DNA of 64,000 nt from Rhodobacteraceae bacterium DSL-40. Its GTDB lineage: Bacteria; Pseudomonadota; Alphaproteobacteria; Rhodobacterales; Rhodobacteraceae. This document shows positions 44,920 through 53,147 of this stretch, in pieces. The notes beneath the pieces were generated by a model that had not been told where the DNA came from, made no database searches, and saw only the letters and a list, made by a program, of their open reading frames with translations. Position 1 is the stretch's first letter, and every line of letters begins with the position of its first letter. The translations under genes were made by a program, and so were the position numbers. The stretch lies in assembly GCA_003258405.1 (NCBI GenBank), contig QKPN01000005.1:212643-276642 (forward strand), read 5' to 3'.

Positions 44920-45225
44920 ATGGAGCCCACCGAAATCGAAATCAGCGCCGATGGTGCGCATCTGAGCGTCGCCTGGGCGGACCTGCGCCGCGATATCCCG
45001 GCCGGGGCCCTGAGGGCGGCGGCGCGGGATGCCGCATCGGTCCGTCTTCGCATGGAGCGCGGAAGCGTCCCGGTTGCGGCGGGGCTGCGCCTCGTGGACG
45101 CGGCCTGCGTCGGTGCGATGGGGGTGAACCTGCATTTTTCGGACGGTCATGACCGCGCGATCTACCCCTGGACCTATCTGCGGGAGATCGCCGAAACGCC
45201 CGCCGCGCTCTCCGGTGTCAATTAA
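44920..45225 (+). CDS. DUF971 (GBBH-like N-terminal domain) protein
   Basis: A 101-residue single-domain protein of the DUF971 family. It shows LSVAWADLRRDIPAGALRAA near the start and VGAMGVNLHFSDGHDRAIYPW, with the family's closing (I/L)YPWxYLREI. The domain occurs at the N-terminus of gamma-butyrobetaine hydroxylase and at the end of plant HCF101, an Fe-S cluster carrier, so it may help in iron-sulfur protein assembly. That role fits the following iron-sulfur flavoenzyme genes. AAAGGAGAA precedes the ATG. Confidence 0.85.
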   Translation: MEPTEIEISADGAHLSVAWADLRRDIPAGALRAAARDAASVRLRMERGSVPVAAGLRLVDAACVGAMGVNLHFSDGHDRAIYPWTYLREIAETPAALSGVN

Positions 45226-45285
45226 TTGACAGAACCCGGTCCGCGTCGGCGCGCAGGATCGCAGCAAGTAAGCAAGGAGCCAGCC

Positions 45286-47043
45286 ATGGATGAAATCAGA
45301 GACGGGATGAATCGCATCGACTGCGACATCCTTGTCATCGGCGGTGGAACGGCAGGCCCGATGGCCGCGCTCAAGGCGAAGGCCCGCAATCCCGGCGCCA
45401 ATGTCGTTCTGCTCGAGAAGGCGAATGTGAAGCGCTCCGGTGCGATCTCGATGGGAATGGACGGGCTCAACAATGCCGTCATCCCCGGCCATGCCACGCC
45501 CGAGCAGTATGTGAAGGAGATCACCATCGCCAATGACGGGATCGTCGATCAGGCACCCGTCTATCGCTACGCGCAGAACTGCTACGACATCATCCAGGAG
45601 CTCGATCGCTTCGGCATCCGGTTCCAGAAGGACAAGAACGGCGAATACGACGTCAAGAAGGTGCACCACATCGGCACCTATGTGCTGCCGATGCCGAATG
45701 GCGAGACGGTGAAGAAGGCGCTCTACCGCCAGCTGCGCAAGGCCCGGATCAACATCTCGAACCGCTACATGGCGACCCGGCTCCTGACCGGCGAGGGCCG
45801 GATCGCCGGTGCAATCTGCGTGAACACCCGTTCGGCGGAATTCCTCGTGATCCGCGCCAAGGCAGTGATCCTCTGCCTCGGTGCAGCGGGGCGGCTCGGC
45901 CTTCCGGCATCGGGCTACCTCTACGGGACCTATGAGAACGCGACCAATTCCGGCGACGGCTACGCGCTCGCCTATCATGCCGGCGCGGGCCTCGCCAATC
46001 TCGAGTGCTACCAGATCAACCCGCTCATCAAGGATTACAACGGTCCGGCCTGCGCCTACGTGGCCGGTCCCTTCGGCGCCTATACCGCCAACGCGAAGGG
46101 AGAACGTTTCATCGAATGCGACTACTGGTCGGGCCAGATGATGCAGGAGTTCTACGATGAACTCGTTTCGGGCAACGGCCCGGTCTACCTGAAGCTCAAC
46201 CACCTCGCGCCCGAAACGATCGGCGAGATCGAGGACATCCTGCACAAGGTGGAGCGCCCGACGCGGGGCACGTTCCAGGCCGGGCGGGGCACCGATTACC
46301 GCCAGAAGATGATCGAGATGCATATCTCGGAAATCGGCTTCTGCTCGGGGCATTCCGCGTCCGGCGTCTTCGTCGACGAGGACGCGCGGACCACCGTGAC
46401 CGGGCTCTATGCCGCGGGCGACATGGCGAGCGTTCCGCACAACTACATGCTCGGCGCCTTCACCAATGGCGCGGTGGCCGGGGAACACGCCGGCGACTGG
46501 ATCCGCGATGTCGATCATGCCGCCATCGACGAGGGCGCGATCGAGGCGGAGCGCCGCCGCGTGCTCGCGCCGACCCTGCGCGAGGATGGCATTCCGCCGA
46601 ACCAGATCGAGTACAAGACCCGCCGCATGGTGAACGACTACCTCCAGCCACCGAAGGTCACCTCGAAGATGGAACTGGCCCAGGAGCGGTTCGCCGAGAT
46701 CCGCGAGGATCTTTCGAGCGGCATGCTGGTGCGCAATTCGCACGAACTGCTGCGTTCGCTCGAGGCGTCCTCGATCCTCGACTGTGCCGACATGGCTGCT
46801 GCGGCTTCGCTGTTCCGGACCGAGAGTCGCTGGGGCCTCTATCACAATCGCGTCGAATTCGAGGGCCGCGACAACGAGAACTGGTTCTGCCACACGCTTC
46901 TCACCCGGGGCCGGGATGGCATGCCGACGCTCCGCAAGCAGCCCGTCGCCCCTTACGTCGTCGAGATCGATGACACGGAAAAAGATGCCTATTACCGCCA
47001 GCGCGTGGGCAGCAATGCCCTCAAGACCGTCGCGGCGGAATAA
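45286..47043 (+). CDS. AprA-like flavoprotein (adenylylsulfate/fumarate reductase superfamily)
   Basis: A 585-residue FAD enzyme. The dinucleotide-binding motif GGGTAGP (19-25) is followed by EKANVKRSGAISMGMDGLNN, close to the AprA pattern of RSGAVAxGLSAIN, and by SGHSASGVFVDE (His356) and a GLYAAGDMAS FAD motif. The usual flavin-linking His of succinate dehydrogenase is absent, so FAD should be non-covalent. One position differs from AprA as I recall it: where AprA has Arg in ARFKDGYGP, this protein has Leu247 in PLIKDYNGP. It pairs with the ferredoxin gene that follows. It is probably an AprBA-type oxidoreductase with another substrate. No sat, qmo or aprM gene is nearby. Confidence 0.85.
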   Translation: MDEIRDGMNRIDCDILVIGGGTAGPMAALKAKARNPGANVVLLEKANVKRSGAISMGMDGLNNAVIPGHATPEQYVKEITIANDGIVDQAPVYRYAQNCYDIIQELDRFGIRFQKDKNGEYDVKKVHHIGTYVLPMPNGETVKKALYRQLRKARINISNRYMATRLLTGEGRIAGAICVNTRSAEFLVIRAKAVILCLGAAGRLGLPASGYLYGTYENATNSGDGYALAYHAGAGLANLECYQINPLIKDYNGPACAYVAGPFGAYTANAKGERFIECDYWSGQMMQEFYDELVSGNGPVYLKLNHLAPETIGEIEDILHKVERPTRGTFQAGRGTDYRQKMIEMHISEIGFCSGHSASGVFVDEDARTTVTGLYAAGDMASVPHNYMLGAFTNGAVAGEHAGDWIRDVDHAAIDEGAIEAERRRVLAPTLREDGIPPNQIEYKTRRMVNDYLQPPKVTSKMELAQERFAEIREDLSSGMLVRNSHELLRSLEASSILDCADMAAAASLFRTESRWGLYHNRVEFEGRDNENWFCHTLLTRGRDGMPTLRKQPVAPYVVEIDDTEKDAYYRQRVGSNALKTVAAE

Positions 47044-47066
47044 CGGGCCCGTTCAGGAGTTATCCC

Positions 47067-47309
47067 ATGCCTCTCGCACAAACCGTTACCGCCGTGCCCG
47101 TCGTCGTCGATGATGCGAAATGCATCGCCGACAAGGGCTGTACCGTCTGCGTGGATGTTTGTCCGCTCGACGTGCTGCGCATTGCAGAGACCCTGGACGG
47201 CCGCAAGACGGCCTACATGGCCTATGACGAATGCTGGTACTGCATGCCCTGCGAGGCCGACTGCCCGACCGGCGCGGTCAAGGTCAACCTGCCCTATCTG
47301 CTGAAGTGA
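47067..47309 (+). CDS. AprB-like 4Fe-4S ferredoxin subunit
   Basis: An 80-residue ferredoxin-type protein with two cluster motifs, CIADKGCTVCVDVCP and CWYCMPCEADCP, the latter in a DECWYCMPCE context very like AprB. True AprB is about twice as long because of a C-terminal extension that grips AprA; this is missing. It should carry electrons to or from the AprA-like flavoprotein encoded 23 bases upstream. CAGGAG precedes the ATG. Confidence 0.87.
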   Translation: MPLAQTVTAVPVVVDDAKCIADKGCTVCVDVCPLDVLRIAETLDGRKTAYMAYDECWYCMPCEADCPTGAVKVNLPYLLK

Positions 47310-47316
47310 GGTCCAG

Positions 47317-48270
47317 GTGAACGGTATCTTCGACGATTTTGCGGATTTCGACGACCTCGAGGAAAACCTCGCGGATCCCGATCCGGGCGCGCGGCGTGTG
47401 GCAGTGATGGAACTGGCCGACAGCGCCGATCCCGCCGCCATTCCGCTTCTGGCGCGGGCGATCGGCGATCCGGATGCGGGTGTCCGCCTCCAGGCCGCGC
47501 TCGCGCTCGGGGAATATGACGGGCCGGAGACCTCGGCGGCACTGGCTGGTGCACTCTCCGATTCCGATGCCGAGGTTGCGCAGGCAGCCGCCGCAAGCCT
47601 CACCGAGCTGAAGGAGGCAGAGGCCGCGGCGCCGCTTCTGTCCTATCTTTCGGACGCCACGCCCTTCGTGCGGGCATCGGCCCTCCGCGGGATCCGGGAA
47701 TTGCGCCGCCCCGAAGCACTCGTGCCGGCGACGGCTGCGCTCGAGGATGCCTCGGCCGAGGTTCGTGCCGAGGCGGTGGGTGTCATTGGCTGGCTGAAGG
47801 ATGAGGCGGGCCTCGCCGCCCTGATCGGCGCGACGCACGACCCTTCGGCGGAGGTGCGGCTTCTGGCCGTTGGTGCTCTCGGCTTCTCGCAAAGCCTCGA
47901 TGCCTGCGCGGCACTGATCGCAGCGCTTGGCGATCCCGACTGGCGGGTGCGGGAAGTCGCAGCGGAGACGCTGCCGAAGACAGCATCGCCCGAAGCCACG
48001 TCTTCGCTGATCGATGTGCTTTCGGACGATGCCTGGCAAGTGCGTCTGAAGGCGGTGAGGAGCCTCGGAAAGCTGCGCGCGCGCGCCGCGGTCCAGCACA
48101 TCGGGCGGATGATGGCGCATCCGCTTTCGAACCTGCGCAAGGAATGCGCCGCGGCGCTCGGCGAGATCGGCGACAGTGCCGGGCTCGCCTATCTTGGCGC
48201 CCATCGCGACGATCAGGATCCCGACGTTCGCAAGAACGTACGCTGGGCGATCGGCAGGCTGTCGGCCTAG
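47317..48270 (+). CDS. HEAT-repeat protein (PBS-lyase type)
   Basis: A 317-residue protein built from about nine repeats of roughly 31 residues (for example PLLARAIGDPDAGVRLQAALALGE and LIDVLSDDAWQVRLKAVRSLGK patterns). These are typical PBS-lyase HEAT repeats that form a curved binding solenoid. There is no catalytic motif, signal peptide or membrane segment, so it is a cytoplasmic scaffold or maturation factor. It starts with GTG seven bases after the ferredoxin gene, so it is very likely linked to the AprBA-like enzyme, possibly in its assembly. Confidence 0.85.
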   Translation: MNGIFDDFADFDDLEENLADPDPGARRVAVMELADSADPAAIPLLARAIGDPDAGVRLQAALALGEYDGPETSAALAGALSDSDAEVAQAAAASLTELKEAEAAAPLLSYLSDATPFVRASALRGIRELRRPEALVPATAALEDASAEVRAEAVGVIGWLKDEAGLAALIGATHDPSAEVRLLAVGALGFSQSLDACAALIAALGDPDWRVREVAAETLPKTASPEATSSLIDVLSDDAWQVRLKAVRSLGKLRARAAVQHIGRMMAHPLSNLRKECAAALGEIGDSAGLAYLGAHRDDQDPDVRKNVRWAIGRLSA

Positions 48271-48686
48271 ATAAATAGCCACAATAAATATCAAGGTCTG
48301 CGTGAGTTCATTAATGATCTCGCGCTGACCTTATTTGTATTTGTATTTACTTTGATAATGACGTCTTATTTCTTTCAACTCGAATCGGCCACTTCCTCTG
48401 AGTCCGCATTTCAACCCTCCGCTTGCACCTATTTGCCATAGCTATGTGCAGATATTTCGAAAATTATGTACGATATATATGCAATATGGTGATATGGCCG
48501 ATTTTTTATTCGATTAAGGGTGCTGCGCTCTGGACGCTGCGGGGCGGGGCTCAAATAATCACAAAGAACAGATTCGAATGGAGTGAGGGGCTTGCCCAAA
48601 GGAGACTCAACTTCTCTCCGGCCAGAAATGTTTGGAATTCCAATACGCGACTACATTGGTAGTCTTTATGGGAATGGAGGCCTAGC
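48271..48686. promoter_or_regulatory. A/T-rich 416-base spacer between the HEAT gene and the ABC importer
   Basis: This is the least GC-rich stretch of the window, with runs such as TTATTTGTATTTGTATTTAC and several short AT palindromes. A 79-codon ORF inside (48423-48662) has no ribosome-binding site or recognisable product and is not called. The spacer probably holds the importer promoter and may be a target of the Crp-family protein at 51952. No terminator-like hairpin was found after the HEAT gene. Confidence 0.55.
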
Positions 48687-50090
48687 ATGATCAAGACACT
48701 TTTCAGCCACGGCACGAAAGCAAGAAATCCGGCCCGAGTGACAGCGCTCGGAGCGCTGACCGCCCTGGCTCTCGTAACTGGTGGCGCAGCCTACGCCGAG
48801 AAGATCACCATTGGCATCGGCCATCAGAGCACGGTTACCAACACGGTGCCCGGCGGCATCATCCTCGAGAAGCTCGAGCTGCTCGAAAAGCATCTGCCCA
48901 CGACCGGAAAATACGCCGATGTCGATTACGAGGTGATCTACCGGGACTATACCTCCGGCCCGCCCATCACCAATCAGATGGTCGCCGGACGGCTTCAGTT
49001 CGGCGTCATGGGGGATTACCCGCTGATCGTGAATGGGGCGACCTTCCAGCAGGGCGGACAGGACGAGACCCGGCTGATCGCAATCACCGGCTACAACCTC
49101 AAGGGCACCGGCAATGGCGTGGTGGTGCCGGTCGCATCCGATGTCTATTCCTTCGACGAACTGAAGGGAAAGACGATCTCCACCCCGTTCGGCAGCGCCT
49201 CCTGGGGCATGGTGCTGAGCGTGCTGACCGAGCGCGGCATGCTCGACGAGGTGGCGCTTGCCAACCAGTCGCCGCCGGTCGGGGTCAACAACATCGCGAC
49301 GGGCCGGATCGATGCCCACGCCGATTTCACCCCCTGGTCGGAAGTGATGGAGTTCCGCGGCACGGGCCGCAAGATCTTCGACGGCAGCGCGTCGAACATT
49401 CCGACCTTTCACGGAACGGTCGTGACCAAATCCTTCGCCGACGAGTATCCCGAGATCGTGAGCGCCTATATGGACGCGACACTCGAGGCCCAGGAGTGGG
49501 TCGTGGCCGATCCGCTCAACGCCGCGATCAAGGTCTCGGAATGGACCGGCATCGAGAAGGAAGTGCTCTACCTCTATTTCAGCAATGGCGGCATCTCGAC
49601 CTTCGAGGCCTCGCTCAAGCCGGAATGGGTGGCCTCACTCAAGAAGAGCCACGCCCTGCTCGCGAAGGAGCGCGATGTGCCGCCACTCGACTTCGACCGC
49701 TGGGTTGACCCGAGTTTCGTGCGCGCGGCCTATGAGGTGAAGGGCATGGACTATGACGTGCTCGTGGGGAGCGTTGTCGATACCGCCGTGGATAACGAGG
49801 GCCTGCCCAGCGAGATCTGGCATCCGCGCGACGGGATCTCGAGCTATGAGACGCTTGGCCAGTTCTTCGAGGCTGTGGCCGCGATCCGCGACAGCGGCTT
49901 CAAGCCGGCCGCGACCTACGTCTACGATGAGTCCTCCGGGCTGAAGCTGTTCGGAAATGTCGCCTTCTACGTGAAGACGGGCGATGATTACGCGGCCTTT
50001 CTCAACCGCGCCGATGCCGAGAGCTTCGCGGCCGAGAGCAACGGCCAGATCCTCGACTATGACAGCATCCTCGACGGCATCTCGAGCTGA
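48687..50090 (+). CDS. SsuA/NrtA-type binding protein with C-terminal NosL-like segment
   Basis: A 467-residue periplasmic protein. A signal peptide (about 1-37) is followed by an SsuA/TauA/NrtA-like fold: ITIGIGHQSTVTNTVPGG, GPPITNQMVAGRLQFGVMGDYP, SFDELKGKTISTPFGSASW. At over 100 residues more than SsuA it has an extra C-terminal part. Its last 60 or so residues (VAFYVKTGDDYAAFLNRADAE, ESNGQILDYDSI) follow the pattern of NosL, a copper-binding lipoprotein domain. The Met/Cys ligands of NosL are not evident. It is probably the receptor of the next-encoded permease and ATPase; ligand unknown. GGAGG precedes the ATG. Confidence 0.85.
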   Translation: MIKTLFSHGTKARNPARVTALGALTALALVTGGAAYAEKITIGIGHQSTVTNTVPGGIILEKLELLEKHLPTTGKYADVDYEVIYRDYTSGPPITNQMVAGRLQFGVMGDYPLIVNGATFQQGGQDETRLIAITGYNLKGTGNGVVVPVASDVYSFDELKGKTISTPFGSASWGMVLSVLTERGMLDEVALANQSPPVGVNNIATGRIDAHADFTPWSEVMEFRGTGRKIFDGSASNIPTFHGTVVTKSFADEYPEIVSAYMDATLEAQEWVVADPLNAAIKVSEWTGIEKEVLYLYFSNGGISTFEASLKPEWVASLKKSHALLAKERDVPPLDFDRWVDPSFVRAAYEVKGMDYDVLVGSVVDTAVDNEGLPSEIWHPRDGISSYETLGQFFEAVAAIRDSGFKPAATYVYDESSGLKLFGNVAFYVKTGDDYAAFLNRADAESFAAESNGQILDYDSILDGISS

Positions 50091-50100
50091 TCCTGCGCGT

Positions 50101-50120
50101 GGACGGGCCGGTGCCCGTCC
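50101..50120 (+). promoter_or_regulatory. Perfect stem-loop between the binding-protein and permease genes
   Basis: GGACGGGC (50101-50108) pairs exactly with GCCCGTCC (50113-50120) around CGGT, ten bases after the binding-protein stop. A pyrimidine-rich stretch (GCCTTCCTTGTCTTCCC) follows. It could partly terminate or protect the upstream mRNA, so that binding protein is made in excess. Confidence 0.65.
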
Positions 50121-50156
50121 GCCTTCCTTGTCTTCCCATTGGCGGAGTTCAGCCAC

Positions 50157-51077
50157 GTGACCCTTGCAGCCATCATCCGGCCTGAGGCGGCCGACACCGA
50201 GGCAGGTTCGGAGGAACCGGCCGACACCCGGACCACGGCGCAGGCGGGCGCGGGATCCGGCCAGGTAATGCCTGCACCCAAGTCCCGTCAGAGCATCGCC
50301 TCCATGCTTCCCCGGCTTCGGGATGCGGCCATCGCCGGCCTGGCACTCCTGCTCGGGGTGGTCTTCTGGCAGATCGCAACCGAGCGCGACCTGCAGTATA
50401 TCGTCAATTTCTCGAACGTTCCCGGACCGCTCGAGGTCTATGAGGCGTTTCTCGCCAACATCACGGACCCGGTGTTCCATACCCACCTGCTGGTGAGCGT
50501 GAAGCGGGTCGCGCTGAGCTTTGCCCTGGCGACGGCGGTCGGTGTCCCGGTCGGCCTGCTCATGGGGCGCCTGCGCCTCTTCCGCGCCATGGCGATGCCC
50601 TATGTGGAGATCCTGCGGCCGATCCCCGCCGTCGCGTGGATTCCGCTCGCGATCCTGATGTGGCCGACCGAGGAATCCTCCATCGTCTACATCACCTTCC
50701 TTGGCGCGGTGTTTCCCATCGTGCTCAACGCCATGCACGGCGCGGAGCAGACGCCCGAAGTGCTGGTGCGTGCCGTGCGCTCGCTCGGCGGATCGGGGCT
50801 CTCCATCTTCTGGCACGTGGTTCTGCCTGCCGCGCTGCCCTCCATCGCCGCCGGGCTTGCCATCGGCATGGGCGTCGCCTGGTTCTCCCTGCTCGCGGGC
50901 GAGATCATCTCCGGACAGTACGGCATCGGCTACTTCACCTGGGATGCTTATTCGATGGTGCGGACCCCAGACATCGTGGTCGGCATGCTGATGATCGGCC
51001 TGCTCGGCTCGCTTTCGACCAATCTCGTTCATCGCGCAATGCGGCCTCTGCTGCGCTGGCGCGAAAAGGCCCGCTAG
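50157..51077 (+). CDS. ABC transporter permease (nitrate/sulfonate/taurine type)
   Basis: A 306-residue inner-membrane permease with six helices and the EAA-loop VRAVRSLGGSGLSIFWHVVLPAALP (about 207-231), as in SsuC/TauC/NrtB. An unusual Ala/Thr/Glu-rich cytoplasmic N-terminus of about 45 residues precedes the first helix. GTG at 50157 is preferred over TTG at 50139 because GGAG lies ten bases before it. It partners with the flanking binding protein and ATPase. Confidence 0.88.
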   Translation: MTLAAIIRPEAADTEAGSEEPADTRTTAQAGAGSGQVMPAPKSRQSIASMLPRLRDAAIAGLALLLGVVFWQIATERDLQYIVNFSNVPGPLEVYEAFLANITDPVFHTHLLVSVKRVALSFALATAVGVPVGLLMGRLRLFRAMAMPYVEILRPIPAVAWIPLAILMWPTEESSIVYITFLGAVFPIVLNAMHGAEQTPEVLVRAVRSLGGSGLSIFWHVVLPAALPSIAAGLAIGMGVAWFSLLAGEIISGQYGIGYFTWDAYSMVRTPDIVVGMLMIGLLGSLSTNLVHRAMRPLLRWREKAR

Positions 51078-51097
51078 AACCGATGGAGGCAAGCGCA

Positions 51098-51946
51098 ATG
51101 AATGTCGCGACGACCCACACGCTCTTCCGGCAGCACGGCACCCCCCGCCGGAGCACCGAGGAGGGCAGGATCGACATCGAGGATGTCTCCGTCGTCTTCG
51201 GATCGGGCCCGGCTGCGCACACTGCCGTCGAGCGCACCTCGCTCGCGATCCCGCCCGGCGAGTTCGTCTGCCTGCTCGGCCCCTCGGGCTGCGGCAAGTC
51301 CTCGCTGCTCAACGCGATCGCGGGTCACGTCCGCCCGACGACCGGCGCGGTCCGGGTTGATGGCGTCGCCGTCACCGGCCCCGGATCGGACCGCGGCATG
51401 GTGTTCCAGCAGTATTCCCTGCTGCCCTGGAAGACGATCCGCGAGAATGTTGCCCTCGGGCCGCGCCTCGCGGGCAAGAGTCGCGGCGAGGCGGATGCAA
51501 CCGCGGGCACCTTTCTCAATATCGTCGGCCTTTCGCTCTACGCGAACCGCTACCCGGCCGAGCTTTCGGGCGGGATGCAGCAGCGGGTCGGCATCGCCCG
51601 CGCGCTCGCGAACTATCCCAGCGTGCTGCTGATGGACGAACCCTTCGGCGCGCTCGATGCCCAGACCCGGCTGGTGATGCAGGAAAACCTGCTGGCGATC
51701 TGGAAGGAATTCGGCACCACGGTGGTCTTCGTGACCCATGACGTGGACGAGGCGATCTTCCTCGCCGATCGTGTTCTGGTGATGAGCGCGGCCCCCGGTC
51801 GGGTGATCTCCGACATCCGCGTGCCGCTTCCCCGCCCGCGCCGTCCCGAAATGGCCACCGAGCCCGGTTTTGTCGAGACCAAGCGCCAGTGTCTTGCGGT
51901 GATACGCGAGCAGAGCCTGCGTGCATTCGAGAACCAGGAGCGATAG
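51098..51946 (+). CDS. ABC transporter ATP-binding protein (nitrate/sulfonate/taurine type)
   Basis: A 282-residue ATPase with Walker A GPSGCGKSS (about 65-73), Q-loop FQQYSLLPWKTI, signature LSGGMQQRVGIARAL, Walker B VLLMDEPFGALD and switch FVTHDVDEAIFL, a standard SsuB/TauB/NrtD pattern. GGAGG lies eight bases before the ATG at 51098. It follows the permease by 20 bases and precedes the Crp-family gene by five. Confidence 0.92.
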   Translation: MNVATTHTLFRQHGTPRRSTEEGRIDIEDVSVVFGSGPAAHTAVERTSLAIPPGEFVCLLGPSGCGKSSLLNAIAGHVRPTTGAVRVDGVAVTGPGSDRGMVFQQYSLLPWKTIRENVALGPRLAGKSRGEADATAGTFLNIVGLSLYANRYPAELSGGMQQRVGIARALANYPSVLLMDEPFGALDAQTRLVMQENLLAIWKEFGTTVVFVTHDVDEAIFLADRVLVMSAAPGRVISDIRVPLPRPRRPEMATEPGFVETKRQCLAVIREQSLRAFENQER

Positions 51947-51951
51947 ACGGT

Positions 51952-52767
51952 ATGACAGCGAAGAAGGCCGCGACACACCAGTCCCGGTTGCGCTTGCCGC
52001 GGAGAACAGGCGCGCCTGCCGCTCTCTCCCCGCCCAGACCACGGAGCCCGTCGATGGCCGCACCGCAGTTGCCGAGTGCACTCTTTCTGTCGGAGCACAT
52101 GGCAGAACTGAACGAGGGTGCGCGCTTTCTCGAGAGCATCGGTGCCGAGGAGCATGCGAAGCTGCGCGAGGAAGGGCGCGTGGTGAAGCTCGCGCGCGGC
52201 CAGCTCCTCTTTTCCCAGGGCGAGGTGCATGGCGGGGTCTGGGTCATCGAGAGCGGGCTGCTGCGCACCTTCTATGTCAGCGCCCAGGGGCGCGAGATGA
52301 CCCTCGCCTACTGGACCTCGGGCCATTTCGTGGGTGGCCCCGAGATCTTCGGCCGTGGCCGGCACGTCTGGTCGGCCGATGCCCAGGCGCCGTCCGAGGT
52401 GCTGTTCCTCCCCGGCACGGTTCTCCGGCGGCTTGCCGAGCGGGTGCCGCAAGTGGCGCTGGCGCTGATCGACGGGCTGGTCGCCAAGGGAAAATGCTAT
52501 TCGGCGCTGGTGCAGATGCTCGGCACCCGCTCCGCTGCCGAACGGCTGACCCTCCTGCTCGAGATCATGGCCGAAACCTATGGGAGGCCGACGGAGGAGG
52601 GTATCCTGATCGACCGGGTCATCACCCAGGAGCAGCTCGCGACGATGCTGGGCACTTCGCGTCAGTGGCTGTCGGTCTCGCTTGAGAAGCTGCGCAGCGA
52701 GGGCGTGATCACCATGTCGCGCCACCAGATCATCTTCAGGAACCCGACCCCCAGCGGCCGCAGGTAA
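51952..52767 (+). CDS. Crp/Fnr-family transcriptional regulator
   Basis: A 271-residue regulator with a proline/arginine-rich N-terminal extension of about 45 residues, a cyclic-nucleotide-binding-like sensory domain (about 75-190; KLARGQLLFSQGEVHGGVWVIESG), and a Crp-type helix-turn-helix (ITQEQLATMLGTSRQWLSVSL). The N-terminal cysteines of oxygen-sensing FNR are absent, so it is not FNR. Residues for cAMP binding are not convincingly conserved. It ends the island and probably regulates the importer or AprBA-like genes upstream. AGGAGC precedes the ATG. Confidence 0.87.
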   Translation: MTAKKAATHQSRLRLPRRTGAPAALSPPRPRSPSMAAPQLPSALFLSEHMAELNEGARFLESIGAEEHAKLREEGRVVKLARGQLLFSQGEVHGGVWVIESGLLRTFYVSAQGREMTLAYWTSGHFVGGPEIFGRGRHVWSADAQAPSEVLFLPGTVLRRLAERVPQVALALIDGLVAKGKCYSALVQMLGTRSAAERLTLLLEIMAETYGRPTEEGILIDRVITQEQLATMLGTSRQWLSVSLEKLRSEGVITMSRHQIIFRNPTPSGRR

Positions 52768-53147
52768 GTGCCGGACCCGGGGCGTTGCCGAAGGGGATGG
52801 TCGCGTGTCTCGGAAGGAGCATCAAGAGCTCTCCTTCACTCTCGTGCAGGGATCGGTGCCAAACGGATGTGTATCTTGGTCTTGATAATGCGACTTGCCT
52901 TGGTAATCCGGGATTCGCTTTTGGTGCACCTCGCAGCTTGATCCGCGCCTCTCTCACTCTGCGGTCCTGTAGCTATTCCGGCACGTCGAGGGCGCATACA
53001 CCATCGCTGGCAATCGAAAAGGCCTGAGCGGAACCAGAGCTGGTTGCGCCCCTCCCCAACACGTTAGGGAGGGTAGGGAGGCTGGCAAATGCAACTGCCG
53101 AGGCTTCTGATGTGGCCAGGCAGGCAGCACCGTACGCATCTGAACAC
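52768..53147. other. Spacer between the Crp-family gene and the abrB-like gene (380 bases)
   Basis: Two convergent genes flank this region. Small ORFs in it lack ribosome-binding sites and similarity and are not called. CCCTCCC (53050-53056) and GGGAGGG (53067-53073) form a seven-base stem with a ten-base loop that could terminate either transcript. Nothing else was recognised. Confidence 0.4.

Noticed and set aside
45286..47309. Genuine dissimilatory APS reductase
   Set aside because: No ATP sulfurylase, Qmo or AprM gene is nearby, the AprB tail is missing, and a substrate-site residue differs.
48423..48662. A 79-codon frame in the A/T-rich spacer
   Set aside because: No ribosome-binding site, no recognisable domain, and it ends just before a well-supported gene start.
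51952..52767. FNR-type oxygen sensor
   Set aside because: The protein lacks the N-terminal cysteine set needed for a [4Fe-4S] cluster, so only Crp/Fnr-family membership is claimed.
48352..52890. Repeated word TTGATAATG at 48352 and 52882 as an FNR-type box
   Set aside because: Neither copy has the ATCAA half at the right spacing, so it is not an FNR site. Two nine-base matches in 4.5 kb could be chance.
52785..53027. An 80-codon plus-strand frame and a similar minus-strand frame (52736-52957)
   Set aside because: Both lack ribosome-binding sites and mutually overlap; the region looks like a plain convergent spacer.
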